From positions 62,001 through 126,000 of the forward strand of contig JAIOOS010000027.1 of NCBI GenBank assembly GCA_021414305.1: DNA of 64,000 nt. The letters run 5' to 3'. Shown piece by piece: positions 57,175 to 64,000 of the stretch (position 1 is its first letter; each line of letters begins with the position of its first letter). A program made the translations under genes and the position numbers. Source of the stretch: Burkholderiales bacterium (GTDB lineage: Bacteria > Pseudomonadota > Gammaproteobacteria > Burkholderiales > Burkholderiaceae_C). The notes beneath the pieces were generated by a model, which did not search any database, was not told where the DNA came from, and saw nothing but the letters and a program-made list of their open reading frames with translations.

Positions 57175-57207
57175 ACTCTACTTGTCTAGACAAGCTTAGG
57201 CAAGTAG
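57175..57207. promoter_or_regulatory. Likely HutC operator and hutU promoter
   Basis: The perfect palindrome CTTGTCTAGACAAG (57181-57194) contains GTCTAGAC, matching the GTnTAnAC pattern of the HutC group of GntR regulators. On the minus strand TTGCCT (57198-57203) and TAGAGT (57175-57180) lie 17 bases apart, with the palindrome filling the spacer. An outer inverted repeat, CTACTTG (57178-57184) and CAAGTAG (57201-57207), frames the site. Confidence 0.8.
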
Positions 57208-57215
57208 GATGAAGC

Positions 57216-57938
57216 ATGGCAGTCGCCCTCGCCGAAGCTCCGTTGGCTCCCTACGCCCGCGTCAAGAAGTATCTCAAGGAAGGCCTGGCCGCGGGGCGCT
57301 GGACGCCCGGCGAGCTGATGCCTTCCGAGACCGAGCTCGTGGCCGAGTTCGGCGTCAGCCGGATGACGGTCAACCGGGCGCTGCGCGAGCTCCGCGCCGA
57401 GGGCCTGGTCGACCGCTCGCAAGGCGTCGGCACCTTCGCCGCCCACCCGTACAGGCTGTCGTCCACCCTGACCATCCGCGACCTGCATGAGGAGATCGAG
57501 GCGCGCGGCCATCGCCATCACGCCGAGGTGCACCTGAAGCGCGAGGAGCGGGCGCCGCGCGAGCTCGCCGAGCGGCTCGGCCTGGCGGCCGGAGCCCCGG
57601 TGTTCCATTCGCTGATCGTCCACCACGACAACGGCGTGCCGCTGCAATGCGAAGACCGCTACGTCAACCCGGCCTGCGCCCCCGGCTACCTCGAGGTCGA
57701 CTTCACCCGGACCACGCCGACCCACTACCTTCTCGAGGTCGCGCCGTTCTGGGAGGCGCAGTTCGCGATCGAGGCGAGCGCGCCCACGGATAAGGAAGCG
57801 CGCCTGCTCGGCATCGCTCCGGCCGACCCCTGCCTCGTCGTCGTCCGCCGCACCGTGAGCCGGGGCGTGCCGATCACGATCGCGCGGCTGGTTCATCCCG
57901 GCGCGCGCTACCAGCTCGAAGCCAGCTTCAGCCCATGA
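57216..57938 (+). CDS. hutC: Histidine utilization repressor HutC (GntR family)
   Basis: A 240-residue repressor. The N-terminal GntR winged helix has [40 protein letters not shown]. The C-terminal UTRA domain (about residues 95-235) binds the effector, urocanate in known HutC proteins. The ATG is only nine bases from the outer operator repeat, so autoregulation is expected. It is divergent from hutU and leads the hutC-hutD-hutI-hutG-hutF arm. Confidence 0.95.
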   Translation: MAVALAEAPLAPYARVKKYLKEGLAAGRWTPGELMPSETELVAEFGVSRMTVNRALRELRAEGLVDRSQGVGTFAAHPYRLSSTLTIRDLHEEIEARGHRHHAEVHLKREERAPRELAERLGLAAGAPVFHSLIVHHDNGVPLQCEDRYVNPACAPGYLEVDFTRTTPTHYLLEVAPFWEAQFAIEASAPTDKEARLLGIAPADPCLVVVRRTVSRGVPITIARLVHPGARYQLEASFSP

Positions 57939-58516
57939 CGCCACGCCTCGTTGCTCTCGACGCGACCCCGCCGCAGCCCTGGCGCAACGGCGGCGGCGTC
58001 ACGCGCGAGCTGCTCGCCTGGCCCGAAGGCGCGGGCTGGCGGGTGCGGGTCAGCGTCGCCGAGATCGAGGCCGACGGCACGTTCTCCAGCTTTCCCGGCG
58101 TCTCACGCTGGTTCACCGTGCTCGAAGGCGGCGGCGTGGCGTTGACGATCGACGGCGCCGAGCAGATTCGCCGCGCCGGCGATCCGCCGCTGGCCTTCCC
58201 CGGCGAAGCCAGCGTCGCCTGCCGGCTGCTGCGCGGGCCGAGCCGCGACCTGAACCTGATGCTGCGCGGCGCCGAGGGCGCGATGCTGCCGGTGACGCCC
58301 GGCGAAGGCTGGTCGCCGCTGTCGCGCCAGTGCGGCCTGTACGCGCTCGTCGCCGGTCGCTGCGTCGCCGGCGGGGAGACGGTGGACGTCCCCGCCGGGA
58401 GCCTCGCCTGGTTCGCCCTCGCACCCGACACCCTGGTGTTTCGCCCGCAGGGCGCCGCGCCGATCGCCCCGCCGGGCTGGTGGCTGGCCGCCGACGCCCG
58501 GGAGCCCGACGCGTGA
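57935..58516 (+). CDS. hutD: HutD family protein
   Basis: A 193-residue cupin-like protein of the HutD family, linked to histidine use but without a firmly known reaction. Typical parts: [19 protein letters not shown] and [12 protein letters not shown]. In pseudomonads HutD is thought to limit hut expression. It overlaps hutC by ATGA and hutI by GTGA. Confidence 0.93.
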   Translation: MTPRLVALDATPPQPWRNGGGVTRELLAWPEGAGWRVRVSVAEIEADGTFSSFPGVSRWFTVLEGGGVALTIDGAEQIRRAGDPPLAFPGEASVACRLLRGPSRDLNLMLRGAEGAMLPVTPGEGWSPLSRQCGLYALVAGRCVAGGETVDVPAGSLAWFALAPDTLVFRPQGAAPIAPPGWWLAADAREPDA

Positions 58517-59721
58517 GAACCCTCTGGCGCAACGCCCACCTCGTCACCCTCGCCGAAGCCAACGGCTGGGGCTTCATCCGCCGCGGCGCGCTGATCGTCG
58601 ACGACGCGACGCTGCGCTGGGTCGGCTCCGATGCCGACCTGCCCGCCGGGCTCTCGGTCGACGCCGAGCATCATCTCGACGGCGAGCTGGTCACGCCCGG
58701 CCTGGTCGACTGCCACACCCACCTCGTCTACGGCGGCCAGCGGGCGCGCGAGTTCGAGCTGCGCCTCGAAGGCGCGAGCTACGAGGACATCGCCAACGCC
58801 GGCGGCGGCATTCGTTCGACCGTCGCCGCCACCCGCGCCGCCGGCGACGGCGCCCTCTTCTACGCCGCCCGCCTGCGCGCCCTGGCGCTGATGGCCGAGG
58901 GCGTGACCAGCCTCGAGATCAAGTCGGGCTACGGCCTCTCCGCCCTGCACGAGGCGCGGTGCCTCCGCGTCGCCCGCCGCCTCGGCGAGGAGCTGGCGCT
59001 GACGGTGCGCACCACCTGCCTTTCGGCGCATGCGCTGCCGCCCGAGTTCGAAGGCCGGGCCGACGACTACATCGCCGCGGTCTGCGCCTGGCTGCCCTCC
59101 CTGCACGCCGAGAAGCTGGTCGACGCGGTCGACGCGTTCTGCGAGCGCATCGCCTTCACGCCGGCGCAGACGCGGCGCGTGTTCGAGACCGCGCACGCCC
59201 TCGGCCTGCCGGTGAAGCTGCATGCCGAGCAGCTCAGCGACAGCGGCGGCGCGGCGCTCGCCGCCGAGTTCGGCGCGCTCTCGTGCGAGCACCTCGAGTA
59301 CCTGAGCGAGGCCGGCGTGCAGGCGATGGCCAAGGCCGGCAGCGTCGCCGTGCTGCTGCCGGGCGCCTACTACTTCCTGCGCGAGACGCAGCTTCCGCCG
59401 GTCGCTGCGCTGCGCGCCGCCGGCGTGCCGATCGCCATCGCGACCGACCACAACCCCGGCTCCTCGCCCACGCTTTCGCCCCTGCTGATGCTCAACATGG
59501 CCTGCACGCTGTTTCGCCTCACGCCGGAGGAGGCCTTGCGCGGCATGACGGTGAACGCGGCCCGCGCGCTCGACCTGCGCGACCGCGGCACGCTCACGGT
59601 CGGGCGGCGCGCCGACTTCGTCGCCTGGAACGTCGAGCATCCGAACGAGCTCTCCTACTGGTTCGGCTACAACCCGTGCGCGCGGGTGATCGCCGGCGGC
59701 AAGGAAAGGAGCGCGGAGTGA
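58513..59721 (+). CDS. hutI: Imidazolonepropionase
   Basis: A 402-residue metal-dependent amidohydrolase that opens the imidazolone ring to give N-formimidoylglutamate, step three. Metal ligands are in [11 protein letters not shown]; further motifs are [33 protein letters not shown] and [14 protein letters not shown]. It starts at GTG 58513, overlapping the hutD stop. Length fits the family. Confidence 0.97.
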   Translation: MRTLWRNAHLVTLAEANGWGFIRRGALIVDDATLRWVGSDADLPAGLSVDAEHHLDGELVTPGLVDCHTHLVYGGQRAREFELRLEGASYEDIANAGGGIRSTVAATRAAGDGALFYAARLRALALMAEGVTSLEIKSGYGLSALHEARCLRVARRLGEELALTVRTTCLSAHALPPEFEGRADDYIAAVCAWLPSLHAEKLVDAVDAFCERIAFTPAQTRRVFETAHALGLPVKLHAEQLSDSGGAALAAEFGALSCEHLEYLSEAGVQAMAKAGSVAVLLPGAYYFLRETQLPPVAALRAAGVPIAIATDHNPGSSPTLSPLLMLNMACTLFRLTPEEALRGMTVNAARALDLRDRGTLTVGRRADFVAWNVEHPNELSYWFGYNPCARVIAGGKERSAE

Positions 59722-60518
59722 GCGAGACGGTGCTGACGCTGCGACGCGGCACGACGCCGCTCCTGATCAGCCTGCCGCACGTGGGCACCGAGATTCCCGA
59801 GTCGCTGCAGGCGCGGCTGGTCGAGCGGGCGCTGGCCGTGGAAGACACCGACTGGCACCTCGAGCCGCTCTACGCCTTCGCCCGCGAGCTAGGCGCCGGC
59901 ATGCTGGTGCCGCGCCATTCGCGCTACGTGATCGACCTCAACCGGCCGCCCGAGAACACGCCCATGTATGCCGGCGCGAACAACACCGAGCTGGTGCCGA
60001 CCCGCTTCTTCTCCGGCGAGCCGCTCTACCGCGCGCCCGTCGCCGACGAGAAGGCCGAGATCGATCGCCGCCGCGCCGCCTACTGGCAGCCGTACCACCA
60101 GGCGCTCGACGCCGAGCTCGCGCGCCTCAAGGCCGAGCATGGCCACGCCATTCTTTGGGACGGTCACAGCATCCGGTCGGAGCTGCCGTGGCTGTTCGAA
60201 GGGCGCCTGCCCGACCTGAACCTCGGCACCGCCGGCGGCACGAGCTGCGCGCCCGCGCTGCGCGCCGCGCTCATGGCGGTGCTCGAGCGGCAGCGCGACT
60301 TCAGCCACGTCACCGATGGCCGCTTCAAGGGCGGCCACATCACCCGCCACTACGGCCGGCCGGGGCAAGGCATCCACGCGATCCAGCTCGAGATGTGCTG
60401 GTCGTGCTACATGGCCGAGGAGCCGCCCTTCACGATCGATCCGGCCCGGGCGAGGCGCCTGCAACCCGTGCTGCGCGATCTGCTCCAGGCCACGCTCGAC
60501 TGGAATCCCGATGCCTGA
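59718..60518 (+). CDS. hutG: N-formylglutamate deformylase
   Basis: A 266-residue hydrolase that releases formate from N-formylglutamate to give glutamate, the last step of the five-step pathway. Motifs: [42 protein letters not shown], and [16 protein letters not shown]. It starts at GTG 59718 with AAGGAAAGGAG upstream and overlaps the hutI stop (GTGA). With hutF present it belongs to the deiminase route rather than the formiminoglutamase route. Confidence 0.96.
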   Translation: MSETVLTLRRGTTPLLISLPHVGTEIPESLQARLVERALAVEDTDWHLEPLYAFARELGAGMLVPRHSRYVIDLNRPPENTPMYAGANNTELVPTRFFSGEPLYRAPVADEKAEIDRRRAAYWQPYHQALDAELARLKAEHGHAILWDGHSIRSELPWLFEGRLPDLNLGTAGGTSCAPALRAALMAVLERQRDFSHVTDGRFKGGHITRHYGRPGQGIHAIQLEMCWSCYMAEEPPFTIDPARARRLQPVLRDLLQATLDWNPDA

Positions 60519-61887
60519 GGCCGCGCTGCTCTGGGCACCGCTGGCGTGGACGCCGGCGGGCTGGCGCGAGCAGGTCGTGCTGCGCGCCGGAAGCGACGGT
60601 CGCTGGGCCGAGGTCACGCCGGGCGTCGCCGCACCGCCGCCGGGCGCCATCGTGCTCGCAGGCCCGCTGCTGCCGGGCCTGGTCAACGCGCACAGCCACG
60701 CCTTCCAGCGCGCCTTCGCCGGCCACGCCGAACGGCGCGAGGCGGCAAGCGACGACTTCTGGTCGTGGCGGGACCGGATGTACCGCGTGGCGCTGCGCAT
60801 CTCGCCGGCGCAGCTGCGCGATGTCGCGGCGCAGCTCTACGTCGAGCTGCTGAAGGGCGGCTACACGCAGGTCTGCGAGTTCCACTACCTGCAGCACGAC
60901 GTCGACGGCCAGCCCTACGCCGATCCGCTCGAGATGTCGTGGGCGCTCGCCGACGCGGCGGCGGAAACGGGCATCGGCCTGACCTTGCTGCCGGTGCTGT
61001 ACGAGCGTGCTGGCTTCACCACGGTGCTGCGCAGCGACCAGCGGCGTTTTCGGACTTCGGCCGAGCAGGTCTGGCGGGCGGCGGCCGAAATCGGCGCGAT
61101 CCGCCGGCCGGGCGTCAGCGCCGGCCTCGCGATCCATTCGCTGCGCGCCGCCCTGCCCGACTCGATCGCCGAGCTGCGGCGGCGGGCCGAGGGCTTCGCC
61201 GGGCCGATCCACATCCACGTCGCCGAGCAGACCGCCGAGGTCGACGATTGCGTCAAGACCACGGGCGCGCGGCCGATCGAATGGCTGGCGCGCGAAGGCC
61301 TGCTCGATGCGCGCTGGCAACTCGTGCACGCCACGCACACCGTGCCGGCCGAGATCGAGGCGGTGGCGCGCAGCGGCGCCGGCGTCGTGCTCTGCCCCGG
61401 CACCGAAGCAAACCTCGGCGACGGCCTCGCCGATGTGCCGGGCTGGCTCGCCGCCGACGTGCCGCTGACGATCGGCTCCGACAGCCACGTCGGCCGCGAC
61501 TGGCGCGAGGAGCTGCGCTGGCTCGAGTACGGCCAGCGCCTGGCGCTACGCCAGCGCAACGTGGCCGCCGCGCCCGAGTCGGGCCAGCCCTCGACCGCCG
61601 AGCACCTGTTCGCGCGCAGCCTCGCGGGCAGCGCCAGCGCGGCGGGCGAGCCGGCCTGGGGCCTCGTGCCGGGAGCGCGTGCCGACGCGCTCGTCGTCGA
61701 TCCGCAGGAAGACGCGCTGCTCGGCGTGGCGCCGCGGCAGACGCTCGATGCGCTGCTGTTCTCCAGCCCCGGGCGGAGCTGGCGCGACGTGCTGGTCGCC
61801 GGGCGCTGGGTGATCCGGGATCGGGTTCACGCACACGCGGCACAGATCGCGCAGCGCTTCTCCGCCACGATGCACGAGCTCGGATGA
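60511..61887 (+). CDS. hutF: N-formimidoylglutamate deiminase
   Basis: A 458-residue amidohydrolase that turns N-formimidoylglutamate into N-formylglutamate and ammonia, step four. Metal ligands: VNAHSHAFQRAFAGH; further parts are SWRDRMYRVALRISP, IHIHVAEQTAEVDDC, LVHATHTVPAEIE and TIGSDSHVGRDWREELRWLEY. It overlaps the end of hutG by eight bases and closes the rightward hut arm. Confidence 0.97.
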   Translation: MPEAALLWAPLAWTPAGWREQVVLRAGSDGRWAEVTPGVAAPPPGAIVLAGPLLPGLVNAHSHAFQRAFAGHAERREAASDDFWSWRDRMYRVALRISPAQLRDVAAQLYVELLKGGYTQVCEFHYLQHDVDGQPYADPLEMSWALADAAAETGIGLTLLPVLYERAGFTTVLRSDQRRFRTSAEQVWRAAAEIGAIRRPGVSAGLAIHSLRAALPDSIAELRRRAEGFAGPIHIHVAEQTAEVDDCVKTTGARPIEWLAREGLLDARWQLVHATHTVPAEIEAVARSGAGVVLCPGTEANLGDGLADVPGWLAADVPLTIGSDSHVGRDWREELRWLEYGQRLALRQRNVAAAPESGQPSTAEHLFARSLAGSASAAGEPAWGLVPGARADALVVDPQEDALLGVAPRQTLDALLFSSPGRSWRDVLVAGRWVIRDRVHAHAAQIAQRFSATMHELG

Positions 61888-61926
61888 AGCCAGCCGCCCC
61901 GCGCGCCGTTCAGGCGATCGGGGCGA

Positions 61927-62550
61927 TCAGAAGTTCTTCTTCCAGCCCACGGTCACTCCGCGGGGCAAGAGGCCTACCGAGAGCGAAGAGCTCCGATCGT
62001 GTGCATAGACGCCAATCGCGGTGCCGATCGCCAGGCTCGCGAGCACGTCGGTCTGCCAGTGGCCGTGGACCTTGACCCGCGCGATCGCGTCGTAGACCGG
62101 AAGCAGTTCGAGCGCCCAGACCGCCGGGTGCTCGCCTGCGTATTCGAGCACCAGGGGGGTGACGGCGGTGCTGATCAGCATCACCTCGCCGCTCGGGAAG
62201 CTCTTGTTGCCGTGCCCCTGGAACCAGAGGTTCGGGTTGTCCGTTTCCGAGGGCCGGGTGCGGGAGAAGGTGAGCTTCATCGCCTCCGACGTGACCGCGC
62301 CGATGGCCATTGCATCGACCGACTGCCAGAGCGTGCGGCCGAACCGATCGTCGCTGCCCTCCCACAGTGCGCCGCCAAGGACGAGCAGGATCGTGCTGTT
62401 CTCCAGCAGAAGCTGGTTGCTTCGCTTCCAGATCCCGCTGTCATCGAACGGGACCTTGTGGTCGATTCCGCCGGCGAGCGCGGGCGACGCCTGGCCGGCC
62501 AGGAAGACGACGAGGACCACTGCAAAGACGCGGATGGGGGACCGGAACAC
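61927..62550 (-). CDS. PAP2-family phosphatase with PSGE in place of PSGH
   Basis: A 207-residue membrane-associated phosphatase. It starts at GTG 62550 and has a signal-like N-terminus (cleavage near PALA). PAP2 motif 1 is KLTFSRTRP (residues 92-100). Motif 2 is SFPSGE, where the usual His is Glu122. Motif 3 is ARVKVHGHWQTD with Arg158, His164 and Asp168. The change in motif 2 touches a residue thought to protonate the leaving group, so activity is uncertain. It is convergent with hutF. Confidence 0.85.
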   Translation of the reverse strand: MFRSPIRVFAVVLVVFLAGQASPALAGGIDHKVPFDDSGIWKRSNQLLLENSTILLVLGGALWEGSDDRFGRTLWQSVDAMAIGAVTSEAMKLTFSRTRPSETDNPNLWFQGHGNKSFPSGEVMLISTAVTPLVLEYAGEHPAVWALELLPVYDAIARVKVHGHWQTDVLASLAIGTAIGVYAHDRSSSLSVGLLPRGVTVGWKKNF

Positions 62551-62588
62551 GAGCCGAGTCTGCTGGCGGCTCCTTAAGCGCGACTTAA

Positions 62589-64000
62589 CTAGCGGCGAAT
62601 GACATAGCGGCGGATTCGCGGCGGCTCTTCGCCCTGGTGGAAGGCCAGGCGGCGCTCGCGCAGCGCGAGGTCCGCGGCCGTGGCGCGGTGGAAGCGCCGC
62701 AGGTGCTCGGTCCACGATTCGTCGACGACTTCCTCGACGAAGCGCGTCGGCTCGCCGATGTCGTTCAACAGCTGCCAGCCGATCGCGCCCTGGCTCAGGC
62801 GCGCCCGCCGCGAATCCTGCATCACGAGCACGAAGGCCTCGGTGCGCAACGGATCGATCAGGTACTCGACCGTCGTGACGACGCGCCCGTCTTCCTGCGG
62901 CGCCACGGTGGGCCGCGCCGCCCATCCGGCCTGGGCGGGGCTCATGTCGGCCTCCTCGTCGGCGCTGTCGGTCACGAAGCGCACCGCCAGCAGCATGACG
63001 AGGACGCCGCTGACGGCCGCGGAGACGAGCGCGGTCTGCAGCGTGCCGACGGTGGCGACCTGACCCCAAAGCGCCGCGCCGAGGGCGCTCGCGCCCATGA
63101 TCGCCATCTGATAGCTCGCCATGGCGCGCGCCCGCACCCAGTTGGGCAAGGACATCTGGGCCGAGACCGAGAGCGAGTTCGCCACGGTGATCCAGGACAT
63201 GCCCGCGGCGAGCATGGCCGGCACCGCCACCCAGGTGTTCGGCGCGATCGCCATCACCGCCGTCGCCACCGACTGGACGACGGTGCCGCCGATCACGAGT
63301 CCGTCGCGGCCATGCGACTGCCGCATGCGCGGCAGCACGAGCACGGCGACGATCGCGCCGGCGCCCATGCTCGCGAGCAGCAGGGTGAAGGTTCCGGCGT
63401 CGCCACCGGGGAGCCCGCGCGCCAGCAGCGGCAGCAGCGCCAGCAGGACCGTGGAATGGAGGAAGAAGATCGAGACCCGGGTGAGCACGGCGCGCATTCG
63501 CGGCGACTGGCGGACGAACTGCACGCCGACCCGCATCGCACCGAGCAGGCGCTCTCTTCCCAGGGGATTGGGCTGGTGCTCGTGGCGCCAGCGCAGGATC
63601 ACCAGCGCCGAGAGCAGCGACAGCACGGCATTGAGCGCGAACACCCAGACGCTGCCGGCGCTGGCGATCAGCGCGCCCGCCACCAGTGGCCCGACGATGC
63701 GGGACAGGTTCATCGCCACGCCGTTGAGGGCCAGCGCCGCGGCGAGCTGCGTTCGCGGCACCAGGTCGGGCACGATCGCCGCGAACACCGGCCAGCGCGA
63801 TGCCAGGCCGACCCCGTTGGCGAAGACGAGCAGCAGCAGCAAGGGCGCGGTCATCAGCCCCGATGCGGTGGCGGCGCAGAGGGCAGCCGCGGTCGCCGCC
63901 AGCCAGAGCTGCGTGGCCATCAGCAGCCGCCTGCGGTCGACGATGTCGGCGAGGGCGCCGCTGGGCAGGCCGAGGAGGAACACGGGCAGGGTCGAGGCCG
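62589..64000 (-). CDS. MFS exporter (EntS/MFS_3 type), N-terminus beyond window
   Basis: At least 470 residues; the N-terminal end lies right of base 64000. The visible part has the MFS loop GLPSGALADIVDRRRLL and about ten membrane spans. It ends in a soluble domain of about 100 residues (VTTVEYLIDPLRTEAFVLVM onward, then FHRATAADLALRERRLAFH) related to antibiotic-monooxygenase-like folds. This combination is typical of the MFS_3 family, which includes enterobactin exporters. It lies 38 bases upstream of the PAP2 gene. Substrate unknown. Confidence 0.88.
   Translation of the reverse strand, partial: ASTLPVFLLGLPSGALADIVDRRRLLMATQLWLAATAAALCAATASGLMTAPLLLLLVFANGVGLASRWPVFAAIVPDLVPRTQLAAALALNGVAMNLSRIVGPLVAGALIASAGSVWVFALNAVLSLLSALVILRWRHEHQPNPLGRERLLGAMRVGVQFVRQSPRMRAVLTRVSIFFLHSTVLLALLPLLARGLPGGDAGTFTLLLASMGAGAIVAVLVLPRMRQSHGRDGLVIGGTVVQSVATAVMAIAPNTWVAVPAMLAAGMSWITVANSLSVSAQMSLPNWVRARAMASYQMAIMGASALGAALWGQVATVGTLQTALVSAAVSGVLVMLLAVRFVTDSADEEADMSPAQAGWAARPTVAPQEDGRVVTTVEYLIDPLRTEAFVLVMQDSRRARLSQGAIGWQLLNDIGEPTRFVEEVVDESWTEHLRRFHRATAADLALRERRLAFHQGEEPPRIRRYVIRR

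Overview
The window reads as chromosomal DNA from a high-GC betaproteobacterium, most likely a member of the Burkholderiales. Supporting signs are the odhA-odhB-lpdA gene order, the tig-clpP-clpX-lon block with tRNAs at both ends, the ilvB-ilvN-ilvC-pssA-leuA order, the sigma/DUF3619/DUF3106/RDD quartet, and a K+-independent-type membrane pyrophosphatase. I cannot name genus or species. Coding density is very high. No stretch over 300 bases lacks a gene, and I saw no insertion sequence, integrase, phage gene or CRISPR array.

Layout. 1-9300 (minus strand) is central carbon and electron flow: 2-oxoglutarate dehydrogenase (sucA, sucB, start of lpdA), a nitronate monooxygenase-like protein, a large acyl-CoA dehydrogenase and its electron acceptor EtfAB. 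9390-11560 holds small envelope or unknown proteins, an ArsC/Spx-type reductase and tRNA-Leu(UAA), tRNA-Cys and tRNA-Gly. 11559-17660 is protein quality control: trigger factor, ClpP, ClpX and Lon, preceded by tRNA-Leu(UAG). 17672-22110 is an RND efflux pair behind a sigma70-type promoter with a palindromic operator. 22166-25961 carries the squalene synthesis genes hpnCDE and an IclR regulator. 25983-33054 carries a PBP7-type peptidase and the branched-chain amino acid operon ilvB-ilvN-ilvC-pssA-leuA. Just before leuA is a leader peptide with five leucine codons in a row followed by an intrinsic terminator, which is a clear attenuator.

33311-43000 holds two independent sigma factor modules, a P-II protein, a FemAB/GNAT-like protein, soluble and membrane pyrophosphatases, and a membrane HEAGH metalloprotease-like protein. 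43148-50553 is accessory: an MBL-fold lipoprotein, an SRPBCC-ArsR-SRPBCC operon, an AraC regulator, a bestrophin-like channel, an orphan regulator with a degraded receiver domain, a cyclase and an NTF2-like protein. 50559-61887 is a complete five-step histidine degradation locus. hutC-hutD-hutI-hutG-hutF run rightward. hutU-hutH followed by a NitT/TauT-type ABC importer and a TauE-like permease run leftward. A GTCTAGAC-centred palindrome between the two arms is the likely HutC operator. The window ends with a PAP2-family phosphatase and a truncated MFS exporter.

Most genes are ordinary for the group. The best regulatory observations are the leu attenuator, the hut operator sitting in the promoter spacer, the RND operator without a local regulator, and an ArsR gene that appears to start at CTG. 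The best candidates for unexplored biology are the sigma/DUF3619/DUF3106/RDD module and the hut-linked ABC importer.
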